Assembly: GCF_000471625.1 (NCBI RefSeq)
Contig: NZ_AUSW01000011.1
Location: 161,136 to 225,135 of the forward strand
Source: Psychrobacter aquaticus CMS 56
Lineage (GTDB): Bacteria; Pseudomonadota; Gammaproteobacteria; Pseudomonadales; Moraxellaceae
DNA length: 64,000 nucleotides
Direction of reading: 5' to 3'
A program made the position numbers and the translations under genes. A model generated the notes under the pieces. The model did no database searches and was not told the DNA's origin. It saw only the letters and a list, made by a program, of their open reading frames with translations. Of the stretch, positions 25,928 through 35,655 are shown in pieces (within the stretch, counting starts at the first letter, position 1; the number at the start of each line of letters is the position of its first letter).

Positions 25928-25948
25928 TGTGGATAACCCTGTGTATAA
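25928..25948. promoter_or_regulatory. Pair of consensus DnaA boxes in the long trmB-recA spacer
   Basis: TGTGGATAA (25928-25936) and TGTGTATAA (25940-25948) both fit the DnaA box consensus (complement TTATNCACA) in the same orientation, three bases apart. A near-match TGTGGACAA lies at 26148-26156 inside the palindrome GTTGTGGACAAC. The rest of 25664-26640 is AT-rich and has no supported gene. It also holds ATGTGAAACA and ATGTTTCACA, which resemble halves of a ParB parS site, and the recA promoter elements below. Confidence 0.5.
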
Positions 25949-26302
25949 GTCGATACTTGACAGACATTCACCTAGGTAACATAAAGGACAAGGTAAAATC
26001 GTTCATTTTTTATACAATTTAAAAAGCATTTAAAATCAATACTTTAATTAGTCAATCTAACCATAGAAAATTATTTTCAATATTTTCTAAAAATATTTTT
26101 CTTCTCAAGCATGTTTCACAGCAGAAAAATATTAACCCTGTATTTGTTGTGGACAACTTATAAACCTATTGACAACTCGCATTCATTTCCTGTCCAAAAT
26201 CACCATTTTATTTTTAATCGTTTAGACAAATAGCCTTCTTCATAGCATGCGACAACTAATGTCGCTTAGCATAGTCCAAGCCACTATATGACCCTTGGAT
26301 TT

Positions 26303-26311
26303 TGCTATAAT
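26303..26311 (+). promoter_or_regulatory. Extended -10 promoter upstream of recA
   Basis: TGC followed by TATAAT (26306-26311). If used for recA it gives a leader of over 300 bases, so a second promoter nearer the gene is likely. Confidence 0.45.
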
Positions 26312-26449
26312 TGCCTTATCTAATCAGAAGCGCTACAGAGAATTCATTAAAAACCAATGAACATAGTATGCGTTAAAAATCCCTATAACCATTACTGGTT
26401 GTGAACTTATTTTTACTTTTATGATGATTTAATTTTACTGTATAGTAGA

Positions 26450-26468
26450 GCAATATATTAAGTATTGC
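26450..26468. promoter_or_regulatory. Inverted repeat in the recA upstream region
   Basis: GCAATA, seven bases, TATTGC, perfect arms. It does not fit the E. coli LexA box (CTGT-N8-ACAG). Moraxellaceae studied so far lack a classical LexA, so it may be a site for another damage-response regulator; this is inference. Confidence 0.4.
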
Positions 26469-26640
26469 TGACTACGTCATTGATATAACAACCTATTCAT
26501 CTCAGTTAAACACTGGCCGTCTCTTACCATTTAAATAATAGTCGGCTGCATTGAGCATTTAATTTTCATAGTACGAATATTTTATTTATAGCGTCAAAAT
26601 TGATAGCGCCAAACTCATTATTGCAAACAAGGAATCCAGT

Positions 26641-27699
26641 ATGGACGACAATAAAGCCAAAGCCCTCAAAGCCGCATTAGGTCAAATCGAAAAGCAGTTT
26701 GGTAAAAATACCATTATGCACTTAGGCGACGACTCTGCCATTCTTGATGTTGATGTGGTATCAACAGGCTCATTAGGTCTGGATATTGCTCTTGGCATTG
26801 GTGGCCTACCAAAAGGCCGTATCGTTGAGATCTATGGCCCTGAAAGCTCTGGTAAAACCACTATGACACTGCAAGCCATTGCAGAATGTCAAAAACAAGG
26901 CGGCACCTGCGCGTTTATTGATGCAGAACACGCCCTTGACCCAGTTTACGCGCGCAAACTGGGCGTAAATACGGATGAGTTATTGCTCTCTCAACCTGAT
27001 AATGGCGAACAAGCGCTTGAAATTACCGACATGTTGGTACGTTCAGGAGCGATCGATATGATCGTCATTGACTCAGTAGCCGCCTTGACGCCTCGCGCAG
27101 AGATTGAGGGTGAGATGGGTGATTCCCATATGGGTCTACAAGCGCGTCTTATGAGCCAAGCACTACGTAAAATCACTGGTAACGCCAAACGATCTAACTG
27201 TATGGTTGTCTTTATTAACCAAATCCGTATGAAAATTGGTGTTATGTTCGGTAGCCCTGAGACCACTACTGGTGGTAATGCGCTTAAGTTCTACGCCTCC
27301 GTACGTATGGATATCCGCCGTATCGGTGCGGTCAAGAACGGCGACGAAATCATCGGTAACCAAACCCGTGTCAAAGTCATCAAAAACAAAATGGCACCGC
27401 CATTCCGTCAAGCAGAGTTTGAGATTACCTACGGTGAAGGTACCAACCATTTAGCTGAAGTCATTGATTTGGGTGTTGAGATTGGGGCAGTTGGTAAAGC
27501 CGGCTCTTGGTACAGCTATGGCGATGAAAAAATCGGTCAAGGTAAAGCCAATTCTGTGTTGTTCTTGAAAGAAAACCCTGCTATTGCTAAAGAGATCGAA
27601 GACAAGATTCGTGATGAAAAACTTGGGGTGAAAAAAGAGAGCAAAGCCCCAGAGATTGATGAAGCCAATGAAGATCTGGCTTCTGAACCTGTACAGTAA
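26641..27699 (+). CDS. recA: Recombinase RecA
   Basis: A 352-residue ATP-dependent strand-exchange protein acting in homologous recombination and DNA damage response. The P-loop GPESSGKTT is at residues 66-74, Walker B region [10 protein letters not shown] near 140, the loop L2 with [27 protein letters not shown] near 203-229, and an acidic C-terminal tail ([15 protein letters not shown]) that tempers DNA binding. AAGGA lies eight bases before the ATG. recX follows 40 bases later and is probably co-transcribed by readthrough, as in many bacteria. Confidence 0.99.
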   Translation: MDDNKAKALKAALGQIEKQFGKNTIMHLGDDSAILDVDVVSTGSLGLDIALGIGGLPKGRIVEIYGPESSGKTTMTLQAIAECQKQGGTCAFIDAEHALDPVYARKLGVNTDELLLSQPDNGEQALEITDMLVRSGAIDMIVIDSVAALTPRAEIEGEMGDSHMGLQARLMSQALRKITGNAKRSNCMVVFINQIRMKIGVMFGSPETTTGGNALKFYASVRMDIRRIGAVKNGDEIIGNQTRVKVIKNKMAPPFRQAEFEITYGEGTNHLAEVIDLGVEIGAVGKAGSWYSYGDEKIGQGKANSVLFLKENPAIAKEIEDKIRDEKLGVKKESKAPEIDEANEDLASEPVQ

Positions 27700-27739
27700 C
27701 GTTTCGATAGTTAACTGTTATCAATAACCATGATTTACA

Positions 27740-28837
27740 ATGAAAATTAAAACCTTAGCTGAAATACTCGCTGAATCAGATACTGACTCAGCGAGTACTC
27801 TTAGTACCCAGAAAAAGGGTCCTTCTCAACCATCTAGGTCTTCTAAGCACTCCTATAAAGATCAGCCAAAAAAATCAACTAAAGCCCGTAAGCGCTCAAT
27901 CCATTCGGATGAAAAGCCATCTTTGTCCAGTGATTCTATTATTGATGTAGAATATTTCGAATCGTCCTCCTCTATTAATCAAAAACCTGCCAAATCTAAA
28001 AAACGTAAAAAACGCTTTCATCCAGCTGCCAATTTTACAGCTGAGCCTAGCGACGCGTCTGCTTATCAGCCGCCTGAAGCCCAAAGTATCAAAGAGATGC
28101 TGGCAGAAGTGAAACACAACGTTCATGGAAATGGAGCCGATAATTGCTTCACTACTGATGGCAAACTGTATGCAGAAAACTCGGAACAACCACCTGCACT
28201 AACAGCGAGCGTTGACAGCGAAACGCATAGCCAAAACGACAATTTACCAGCGGCACTCAAAGCCTACTTGCGTACACCAGAGCAGCGGCAAGCAGAAGTC
28301 GATGCGATTAAAGCTGAAAGCCGCTTACGTTGGTTGGCCTTCTATTACCTATCACGGCGTGAATATGGCAAAGCTGAACTCAAGCAAAAGCTGATTGATA
28401 AAGAGCAAGACCCAGAAAGAATCGACGCGCTGCTTGATGAATTTGAAGAAAAAGGCTATCAAAGTGATTATCGAACCACATTGATGCTGATACGCGAAAA
28501 TATTCGTAAAGGTCGCGGTCGCGGACGTATCAAGCAAGAGTTTTATCGCAAAAAAATCGCTATGCCAAGTAATATCGATGAACTGATTGATATGGCAAAT
28601 AACGAGTCTGATGAGTTTAGCGAGTTTGTAGATGACAGCTCAGACAATCTAATCGACGGTGTCGATTGGCTAAAATTGGCAGTCATCGCCCGTACCAAAA
28701 AGTACGGCGACGATATACCTATTGAGCAAAAAGACAAAGCGCGCCAATTACGATTTTTACAATACAGAGGTTTCAATACCGATATTTGTTTTGCTGCGCT
28801 CAACTATACATTAGAGACGTTAGATGAGCGCTTTTAG
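27740..28837 (+). CDS. recX: RecX regulatory protein with long basic N-terminal extension
   Basis: A 365-residue protein, about twice the usual RecX length. Residues 185-365 contain the RecX three-helix repeats: RWLAFYYLSRREYGKAELKQKL, IDALLDEFEEKGYQSDYR and GRGRIKQEFYRKKI, then FLQYRGFNTDICFAAL near the end. RecX binds RecA filaments and limits their growth. The first 180 residues are Ser/Lys/Pro-rich and look disordered, with basic clusters (KSTKARKRS, KSKKRKKRF) that could bind DNA. Between the second and third repeats there is also an acidic insert (ESDEFSEFVDDSSDN). Its position directly after recA supports the call. Confidence 0.9.
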   Translation: MKIKTLAEILAESDTDSASTLSTQKKGPSQPSRSSKHSYKDQPKKSTKARKRSIHSDEKPSLSSDSIIDVEYFESSSSINQKPAKSKKRKKRFHPAANFTAEPSDASAYQPPEAQSIKEMLAEVKHNVHGNGADNCFTTDGKLYAENSEQPPALTASVDSETHSQNDNLPAALKAYLRTPEQRQAEVDAIKAESRLRWLAFYYLSRREYGKAELKQKLIDKEQDPERIDALLDEFEEKGYQSDYRTTLMLIRENIRKGRGRGRIKQEFYRKKIAMPSNIDELIDMANNESDEFSEFVDDSSDNLIDGVDWLKLAVIARTKKYGDDIPIEQKDKARQLRFLQYRGFNTDICFAALNYTLETLDERF

Positions 28838-28889
28838 CTGACTGTCTTTAAGCTTATTTACTTTTAATTATTTAGGGTGTGTTTCTTTA

Positions 28890-30347
28890 TTAATAATAGC
28901 CGAGTAGTTTCCACCAAATCAAACCAGCACCGATCCAAATAACTAAGTTGACCACGCTCATAATCGCACCAATACTCCACCATTCTTTCAATGTTATATA
29001 GCCAGAGTTAAAGATAACTGGCGCAGTACCCGTCGCATAATGGGTCAGCGTCATCATAATATTCCCTGCCGCGGCCAAAATTAGTGCATATAACATCGGC
29101 GGTGCGCCTAATGTCAGTCCTACTGCATAAAAAGCGGCAAATAACGCGGTAATATGGGCAGTGGTACTCGCGAAAAAATAATGAATATATAAATAGATCA
29201 AGGTCAAAATAGTCACCGCCCCTATCCAACCTACCCCAGTTGTACCAATCAGAGACTCTATATTACCTGAGAACCAAGCAATCAAACCAAGCTCGTTAAG
29301 ATAGGCCGCCATCATAATGAGCGCGCCAAACCAGACAATGGTATCCCATGCCGATTTTTCTTTTAGAATATCATCCCAAGTCAGGACGCCAGTGAGTATC
29401 AAGGTTGTCAAGCCAATAAAAGCCGTCGTAGTCGCGTCAACGCTATACTGCTCACCCAAAATCAAGGCAGGTATGTTTGCCCATAACACCAACATAAGCG
29501 CAAATACCCCAAGCATGATTTTTTCTTGAGTACTTATCTGACCCATTTCTGCCAAATTGTCTTTTGCAAAACCTTTTGCATCAGGCGTGACTTTGACTTC
29601 AGGTGGATAGATCATATAAATAACTAACGGCATGACGATCAAACACAGCATGCCAGGTATAAACATTGCCACCGCCCACGTCGTCCACGACAGTTGAATG
29701 TCACCGCCTGTGGCTTTATTGACTAGTTCTACGACTAAAGGATTGGGAGCAGTAGCAGTAATAAACATGCCAGAGGTAATGGGATTGGCATGGTAGTTAA
29801 CCATCGCCAAATAGCGACCCATTTTGTTTTGAGTACCCTCCTCTGGGGTTGAATGAAAGCTGTGGGCAATTGAATTCATAATGGGATGAATGATCCCACC
29901 ACCACGAGCGGTATTAGAAGGCGTAATAGGTGCTATCATCAATTCTGCTGCTGTTAGAGAGTAAGCAACGCCAATGGTTTTTTTGCCAAAAATAGAGATG
30001 AAATAATAAGCAATACGTCGACCTAAGCCAGTTTTTATCAAGCCACGCGATATCATGACTGCGATACCAATCAACCAAATCAGTGGACTTGAATAGCTCG
30101 ATAATGCGTCGCTAATGGCTTGTTTTGGGCTGTCACTCGTGACGCCAGTAAGCGCCACTAGCGTAACAGCAATGATAGCAATTGCCCCAATCGGTAGTAC
30201 TTTACCTATGATAGCGACGATAGTAGCAATAAACAATGCCAACATGTGCCAAGCGTCAGGCGTGACGCCAGTAGGAACGGGAATGACAAACCAAATTATC
30301 AAACCAACAAAGATGGCTATTGCCGCTTGGATAGGCTTAAATGGCAT
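28890..30347 (-). CDS. DASS-family anion transporter (dicarboxylate/citrate type)
   Basis: A 485-residue membrane protein with about 12-14 helices, similar to the SLC13/CitT/2-oxoglutarate-malate translocator group. The first sodium-binding SNT motif is seen in APITPSNTARGG near residue 142, and the second half repeat has TATAPNPLVV and a GTAPVIFNSGY motif near residue 440. It is expected to move di- or tricarboxylates such as malate, 2-oxoglutarate or citrate across the inner membrane; the exact substrate cannot be read. AAGGATACC lies upstream of the ATG. It stands alone, convergent with recX. Confidence 0.9.
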   Translation of the reverse strand: MPFKPIQAAIAIFVGLIIWFVIPVPTGVTPDAWHMLALFIATIVAIIGKVLPIGAIAIIAVTLVALTGVTSDSPKQAISDALSSYSSPLIWLIGIAVMISRGLIKTGLGRRIAYYFISIFGKKTIGVAYSLTAAELMIAPITPSNTARGGGIIHPIMNSIAHSFHSTPEEGTQNKMGRYLAMVNYHANPITSGMFITATAPNPLVVELVNKATGGDIQLSWTTWAVAMFIPGMLCLIVMPLVIYMIYPPEVKVTPDAKGFAKDNLAEMGQISTQEKIMLGVFALMLVLWANIPALILGEQYSVDATTTAFIGLTTLILTGVLTWDDILKEKSAWDTIVWFGALIMMAAYLNELGLIAWFSGNIESLIGTTGVGWIGAVTILTLIYLYIHYFFASTTAHITALFAAFYAVGLTLGAPPMLYALILAAAGNIMMTLTHYATGTAPVIFNSGYITLKEWWSIGAIMSVVNLVIWIGAGLIWWKLLGYY

Positions 30348-30506
30348 GAGAAGGTATCCTTATAAGATGGCCCTAAATGAGTTCTATAATCATCTTATAA
30401 GATTTATATAACTGTTTCGTTATTGTTCACCATTTTTAACATATCTTTTTAGATAATTAAATAAGTAGCGTCAATGCCTTTGAGAACATTTATGCTATAT
30501 CGACAA

Positions 30507-30544
30507 TAAAAAAAGAGTACATCATCAGATGTACTCTTTTTTAT
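30507..30544 (-). terminator. Terminator of the YidB-like gene
   Basis: Stem AAAAGAGTACATC/GATGTACTCTTTT with a four-base loop, flanked by A- and T-runs, so it can act in both directions. It is 41 bases after the stop of the gene at 30585. Confidence 0.88.
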
Positions 30545-30584
30545 CAAATATTTGATTGATACTGGCGCTTTTTAAAATAGAAAC

Positions 30585-31298
30585 TTATTTTAAAGTATTT
30601 AGTCGGCTAGATAATTGGCCCATGATCTGGTCAATTTCCGTATTGGCCTCTGTTTCGTTGTCCAAATTGCCATTTGGTGTTAGCTGATTCATAACTTCAG
30701 GCAGCAACTCCGAAAGACCTTGACGCACTTCGACTTCATTGGCACCCGTATGAGCAGCCACTTGCTGGATTTCATTTTCATCAAACAAACGACTGACCTC
30801 ATTTGGATCAAGATTGTCATTATCTTCTTGATTACTCATCCAAGAGCGCGCTTGTTTTTCATAACCCATGCCAGTAATCTTAGATAATGCCCCGCTCAAA
30901 CCACCATTACGTTTGATCCAGCTTAATACCATAGGCATCAGTGCAGCGATTAGCATACCCTTACCACCAAAACCGCCTCTCGTGCGTTGACCACCCAATA
31001 CACCGCCTAAGATATCTCCCAGACCACCAGCGCCTGAGCTTACGCTGCCGCGTTGATTGCCGCCAGTGAGACCACCTATAATATCGTCCAAACCGAAGCC
31101 ATTATCTGGTTGACGATCATATTGTCTTGGGTTATAGCCACCTGCTTGACTGCCGCCGCCTAGCACACTACCCAATATGTCTCCAAGGCCGCCAGTCCGA
31201 TGAGAGGTAGTACGTTGGTTAACTGGGTTACGCTGGGCATCTTCTGGATCCATAGCACTACGGGCAATTTGGCTCACTAAATTCCCTAATAAGCTCAT
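30585..31298 (-). CDS. YidB-like (DUF937) protein with Gly-rich repeats
   Basis: A 237-residue protein. The N-terminal part contains repeated GLGDILGSVLGG / GLDDIIGGLTGG / GLGDILGGVLGG units separated by Gly/Asn/Arg-rich linkers. One hydrophobic segment (MLIAALMPMVLSWIKRNGGLSG, near residue 115) is followed by the helical YidB-type C-terminal domain (QARSWMSNQEDNDNLDPNEVSRLF ... GLSELLPEVMNQLTPNG). YidB/DUF937 proteins are of unknown function. AAAGAGGAA before the ATG is a strong ribosome-binding site. It stands alone with its own terminator. Confidence 0.82.
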   Translation of the reverse strand: MSLLGNLVSQIARSAMDPEDAQRNPVNQRTTSHRTGGLGDILGSVLGGGSQAGGYNPRQYDRQPDNGFGLDDIIGGLTGGNQRGSVSSGAGGLGDILGGVLGGQRTRGGFGGKGMLIAALMPMVLSWIKRNGGLSGALSKITGMGYEKQARSWMSNQEDNDNLDPNEVSRLFDENEIQQVAAHTGANEVEVRQGLSELLPEVMNQLTPNGNLDNETEANTEIDQIMGQLSSRLNTLK

Positions 31299-31550
31299 AA
31301 TTTATTCCTCTTTTTGTCATACTATTTATTAGTATAAGCCACGACTCCCTTGCAAAACACTGACAGTGCATCAGCACATGATGGAAAAGAGTGTTGGCTT
31401 ATATGCTTTATTCTTATGTTGCAATATAGCAAATCTCTTTTATCACAAAGATAGGTGTTTTGTTATGACATGTAGGCGTTCGTAAGTTTGTAGAGCGTTC
31501 ATAAAACTGTAAAAGGAAAACAAAGTTGAAGGTAATAAAATACTAATGGC

Positions 31551-32006
31551 TCACCCCGCTTTGCTACCGCTAACATTGGCCAAAATACTCAGGCCCCGCC
31601 ATTGATCAGCACTCACTTGATCGCGAAATACTGTCACTGACAAAGACCGTCTATAAGGTTCTACGATAATGAATTCAAAGCTCATCGCCCACTGATAGCG
31701 GTAAACATTGATTAATTGTGCCTGCCATAGCTCATCACCGCGACTCGTACGAATCAGGAGTTGCCATTGTCTATCGACACGCTGACTAAGCGGTGGCTGG
31801 CTAAAATGCAATAGTATCGGTCGTGAGAGCGTCAGATAGATAGTAACTGCTGCGGAGACTGTTAGGATAAGCACAGACTGCCACAATGCTAAAGCAGCAA
31901 ACCATGCAAGTACAACCATAACGCCGGTTAAACCAACATACAGCATTAAACGTAAGTAGCTGGCAGGCTGAATAGCAGTATCAATACGCAAAGGGGTTAC
32001 TGTCAT
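31551..32006 (-). CDS. YgfX-like inner-membrane protein
   Basis: A 151-residue protein with two membrane helices at about residues 18-36 and 41-59 and a cytoplasmic beta-rich domain (WQLLIRTSRGDELW, LSVTVFRDQVSADQWRGLSILA). This layout, and the position directly downstream of sdhE, match YgfX (also called CptA), which in E. coli is encoded beside sdhE/ygfY and has been described as a cytoskeleton-affecting toxin. Sequence similarity by eye is modest, so the call depends on context. The ribosome-binding site is weak, in line with translation as the second gene of an operon. Confidence 0.65.
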   Translation of the reverse strand: MTVTPLRIDTAIQPASYLRLMLYVGLTGVMVVLAWFAALALWQSVLILTVSAAVTIYLTLSRPILLHFSQPPLSQRVDRQWQLLIRTSRGDELWQAQLINVYRYQWAMSFEFIIVEPYRRSLSVTVFRDQVSADQWRGLSILANVSGSKAG

Positions 32007-32112
32007 GTGTAAACGCCAAAGAAAACGTGAGACTAATAGGCAATCAAAAGTTCAAAACTATCTATCTTAAATGTAGCCAATTATTATTTGTATCCAAATT
32101 AAGCACTAACCA

Positions 32113-32394
32113 TTAAGCCAAATCCTTGGTATGACGCCACGTTTTAATTTTATTGACCAATGTCCATATGGCATCATCTTCTGGACGATTTTGATTGGTA
32201 AAATAGTCTAACAAATCAGGGTCTTCATGCGTCAACATTTGCGCAAATGTGTCCTGCTCAGCAGAGTCTGCCGTTAGATACAGCTCTTTAACATAAGGAT
32301 CAAAATAAAAATCCAATTCTTTTAACCCGCGACGGGCTTGATAAATAATGCGGCGCTGCTCATTGGTTGGTTCTGGCTGAATCGGGGTGGACAT
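32113..32394 (-). CDS. sdhE: FAD assembly factor SdhE
   Basis: A 93-residue protein with the SdhE signature RRGLKELD near residue 22 and the LLDYFTNQNRPED segment typical of the family. SdhE attaches FAD covalently to the flavoprotein subunit of succinate dehydrogenase and fumarate reductase. The five-helix fold and length agree. The YgfX-like gene follows 106 bases downstream. The older name ygfY/cptB treats it as an antitoxin; the flavinylation role is the better established one. A type I repeat lies just upstream. Confidence 0.9.
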   Translation of the reverse strand: MSTPIQPEPTNEQRRIIYQARRGLKELDFYFDPYVKELYLTADSAEQDTFAQMLTHEDPDLLDYFTNQNRPEDDAIWTLVNKIKTWRHTKDLA

Positions 32395-32460
32395 AAAATT
32401 ACTCTCATTTATTTAAAGGGGTTTTGATAAGACGTTTACTAAGATTTTGATAACTGATGT

Positions 32461-32620
32461 TATAGTCGATTCTAAACACAACAGAACCATTATATTCCAA
32501 CGCGGGACTGGTATAAATTTTCTTGCTTGCTGTGCCTGTGCAGACAGAGGCGGCGAAATTTCTCGTTTAAAGATAAGCATTTCAGTCCCGCTGTATTATT
32601 TTTATACTGAACTCACTATA
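32461..32620. repeat. Dispersed inverted-repeat element, type I
   Basis: 160 bp, ends TATAGTCGATTC and GAACTCACTATA. Inner block CTCGTTTAAAGATAAGCATT and core CTTGCTTGCTGTGCC match the copies at 16482-16642 and 20443-20603. It sits in the 314-base gap between folP and sdhE, which holds nothing else evident. Confidence 0.85.
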
Positions 32621-32708
32621 TTTATCTCAATCTCGCTGGCTCTTTTTTATATTAACTTGACCATAGCGCCAGACAACAGTGCTAGGTGTTAAATTTTATA
32701 AAATAATA

Positions 32709-33605
32709 CTAGCGATGATTATACGCAGATAACTGACTCCACAACGATACCGCTTGCTGTGTCATGGCCACATTATGGGTTCGAATGATACTGGCCCCTT
32801 GCTGTAATGCAAAAACTGCCGCAGTAACTCCTATCACATCACGCTCTACCGCTTGTGTCGTCATCATTGATGTAATGCCACTCTTGGTTAATACTTCCCC
32901 TAAAAAACGCTTACGTGAAATACCAAACATCATTGGTAATTCCAGTGCTTGTAACTTTTCAAGTTGCGTTAACAAGGCGCAATGATGATCATAGTTCTTA
33001 GCAAAACCAAAACCTGGATCGATAATTATTTTTTCACGCTTGACACCCAAACTTGTTACTTCCTCAATGCGTACCATCAGCTCTGTAGTTACGTCACTAA
33101 CCATATCGTCATATTGTGCGAGATTATTCATCGTTGTCGGCTCACCGCGCATATGCATGAGCATCACAGGTAAATCAAGCTCAGCCGCTACTGCGATCGC
33201 GCCCTCACGTTTTAGTGCCCGCACATCATTCCAAATGTCAGCTCCCGCCTCAAAAGCTGCCTGCATAACGATAGGGTTGCTGGTATCAATAGACAACCAA
33301 ATACTGTCACCACAATGCTGCCTGATAGCTTTAACGACGGGGACGACACGCTGTATCTCAGCATGAGTGGCCACAGCATCGGCATTTGGACGGGTAGATT
33401 CACCACCAATATCTATAATAGTCGCACCATCTGCTATCATTTTCTGACAATGTGCAACAGCTTTTTCTACTGCATTGAACTGTCCACCATCTGAAAACGA
33501 ATCTGGTGTGACATTGAGAATACCCATAATATGTGGCGACGATAAATCCAAGGTTTTATCACGACTTGATATCTCATAGCTGAGTAAAGGTTGAAATAAG
33601 GACAT
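32709..33605 (-). CDS. folP: Dihydropteroate synthase
   Basis: A 298-residue TIM-barrel enzyme that joins p-aminobenzoate to the pterin in folate synthesis and is the sulfonamide target. Visible are GILNVTPDSFSDGG near residue 27, DIGGESTRP near 62, VSIDTS-like LSIDTSNP, HMRGEPTTM and DPGFGFAK, with the closing SIIRTHNV. The ATG at 33605 is preferred to a TTG two codons earlier. folP follows ftsH on the same strand, as in E. coli, but a strong terminator separates them. glmM, the usual third gene, is not here. Confidence 0.97.
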   Translation of the reverse strand: MSLFQPLLSYEISSRDKTLDLSSPHIMGILNVTPDSFSDGGQFNAVEKAVAHCQKMIADGATIIDIGGESTRPNADAVATHAEIQRVVPVVKAIRQHCGDSIWLSIDTSNPIVMQAAFEAGADIWNDVRALKREGAIAVAAELDLPVMLMHMRGEPTTMNNLAQYDDMVSDVTTELMVRIEEVTSLGVKREKIIIDPGFGFAKNYDHHCALLTQLEKLQALELPMMFGISRKRFLGEVLTKSGITSMMTTQAVERDVIGVTAAVFALQQGASIIRTHNVAMTQQAVSLWSQLSAYNHR

Positions 33606-33716
33606 AATCAATCCACTATAGATAAATTTTATAAAAGCAATTCTGATGATTGCTGTTTTACTTATAATACCAGTAAACTCTATTCTGTCCTAAACCCTTC
33701 ATAAAATGATAACCAC

Positions 33717-33746
33717 AAAAAAGCCCTTTATTCAAAAGGGCTTTTT
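33717..33746 (-). terminator. Terminator of ftsH
   Basis: Perfect stem AAAAAGCCCTTT/AAAGGGCTTTTT with a five-base loop, 22 bases after the ftsH stop codon. Confidence 0.92.
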
Positions 33747-33768
33747 ATCATGGTTAATTAACGACTCA

Positions 33769-35655
33769 TTACATCGCTGGTAATGGTGGCGGTGTTGAAT
33801 TGGTCGTTTTAATATCATTTTTTGACAAGTTTACTTCATTATGCTGATAAACACGTGGTGGACGCGGACTTTCACCGGCCAAAATGTCTTGCAATTGATC
33901 GCGATCAATGGTTTCCCATTTCATCAAAGCATCAACCATCGCATGCATTTTTTCTTGATTGCCTTCGATCAATTCACGCGCAATATCATATTGCTCTTCT
34001 AACATACGGCGTACTTCGTCATCGACTTTTTGCTGCGTCGCTTCTGAGATCGTACGACCACCGCCACCGAAATATCCTTGTGAGCTATCATCGTCTTCGT
34101 ACACCATAATACCAAGTGCATCAGACATACCGTATTTCGTCACCATGGCACGTGCCATTTTGGTTGCTCGCTCAAAATCGTTTGAAGCACCCGTCGACAT
34201 TTGATTGATAAAGACTTCTTCAGCAATACGACCACCAAACAAAATAGCAATGTCACTCAACATTTTCGACTTATACATACTGGTTTGGTCGTGTTCTGGC
34301 AACTGCCAAGTAACACCAAGGGCAAAACCACGTGGCATAATAGTGACTTTATGCACAGGATCGGTACCCGGTAGTAGTTCAGCAACTAAGGCATGACCTG
34401 CTTCGTGATAAGCAGTGGCGCGGCGTTCTTCTTCGCGTATCACCATAGATTTACGCTCAGGACCCATATATAACTTGTCTTTTGCATCTTCAAAGTCGTT
34501 CATATCAACGCTGGTCTTGTTACGACGTGCTGCAAATAATGCTGCTTCGTTGACGAGGTTAGCCAGCTGTGCACCACTGAATCCAGGCGTACCACGAGCA
34601 AGAGAACTTGCGTCTACACTAATCGTGTTTGGCAATTTTCTCAAATGCACTTTAAGAATTTGCTCACGACCTTTAATATCTGGCAAGCCTACTTGTACCT
34701 GACGGTCAAAGCGACCCGGACGCAATAGCGCCTTGTCAAGCACATCTGCACGGTTGGTTGCAGCAATGACAATCACACCTTCGTTGCCTTCAAAACCGTC
34801 CATTTCAACCAATAATTGGTTCAATGTCTGCTCGCGCTCATCGTTGCCGCCGCCCATGCCAGAACCACGATGACGACCGACTGCATCAATCTCATCGATG
34901 AAGATAATGCAAGGCGCACTTTTCTTCGCTTGTTCAAACATATCACGGACACGTGATGCACCGACACCAACGAACATTTCAACAAAATCAGAACCTGAAA
35001 TTGAGAAGAATGGTACTTTTGCTTCACCAGCAATGGCTCTTGCTAATAGTGTCTTACCTGTACCCGGTGGCCCTACCATCAAGATACCACGTGGAATCGT
35101 CGCACCAAGCTTGGTAAATTTATCGGGGTCGCGTAAGAACTCGACCACTTCGACGACTTCTTCTTTAGCTTCTTCACAACCAGCCACATCTTCAAAATTG
35201 ACGTGAATTTGGTCTTCAGTCAGCATTTTCGCTTTCGATTTACCAAAGCTCATGGGGCCGCCGCCTTTACCACCAGCACCGCCTTGCATGTTACGCATGA
35301 AGAATAAAAACAAACCAATAATCAATAGAATCGGGAAACTGGCTATCAATAATTGCATCAATACGCTTTGGCGTTTTGGCGCAGTCCCTTGAACTTCGAC
35401 TTGGTTCTCACGCAGCATTGGCATCAGCTCATCATCTGACACAGCTGGTCTAATAGTCTCAAAAGATGAGCCATTTTTCTTTTCGCCGGTGATCTGCTCG
35501 CCATCGATTTCAACACTGGCTACTTGGTTTTCTGACACAGCGGTCACAAACTCAGAGTAGTTAAGGCTATCCGGCTCAGAGGATTGATCAAAGCCGCTAA
35601 ACACCAGCACTAAAACGCCGATTACCACCAGCCACAATAAGGTATTTTTTACCAT
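33769..35655 (-). CDS. ftsH: ATP-dependent zinc metalloprotease FtsH
   Basis: A 628-residue membrane-bound AAA+ protease that degrades misfolded membrane proteins and short-lived regulators, including LpxC in E. coli (lpxC is also in this window). Two membrane helices (residues 4-22 and about 100-118) flank a periplasmic domain. Walker A GPPGTGKT is near residue 192, Walker [12 protein letters not shown], the second region of homology [19 protein letters not shown], and the zinc site HEAGH near 420. The ATG at 35655 matches the usual M-KN--LWLV start; a GTG three codons earlier cannot be excluded. Confidence 0.98.
   Translation of the reverse strand: MVKNTLLWLVVIGVLVLVFSGFDQSSEPDSLNYSEFVTAVSENQVASVEIDGEQITGEKKNGSSFETIRPAVSDDELMPMLRENQVEVQGTAPKRQSVLMQLLIASFPILLIIGLFLFFMRNMQGGAGGKGGGPMSFGKSKAKMLTEDQIHVNFEDVAGCEEAKEEVVEVVEFLRDPDKFTKLGATIPRGILMVGPPGTGKTLLARAIAGEAKVPFFSISGSDFVEMFVGVGASRVRDMFEQAKKSAPCIIFIDEIDAVGRHRGSGMGGGNDEREQTLNQLLVEMDGFEGNEGVIVIAATNRADVLDKALLRPGRFDRQVQVGLPDIKGREQILKVHLRKLPNTISVDASSLARGTPGFSGAQLANLVNEAALFAARRNKTSVDMNDFEDAKDKLYMGPERKSMVIREEERRATAYHEAGHALVAELLPGTDPVHKVTIMPRGFALGVTWQLPEHDQTSMYKSKMLSDIAILFGGRIAEEVFINQMSTGASNDFERATKMARAMVTKYGMSDALGIMVYEDDDSSQGYFGGGGRTISEATQQKVDDEVRRMLEEQYDIARELIEGNQEKMHAMVDALMKWETIDRDQLQDILAGESPRPPRVYQHNEVNLSKNDIKTTNSTPPPLPAM

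Noticed and set aside
25813..26022. A 69-codon plus-strand frame in the trmB-recA spacer
   Set aside because: No ribosome-binding site; composition (Lys/His/Cys/Ile) looks like translated AT-rich spacer, and it covers the DnaA boxes.
25928..26156. Chromosomal replication origin
   Set aside because: Too few DnaA boxes, no dnaA/dnaN/gyrB neighbours and no visible 13-mer array; kept only as an origin-like finding.
26401..26640. LexA (SOS) box upstream of recA
   Set aside because: CTGTATAG occurs near 26439 but the matching ACAG half is missing at the required spacing.
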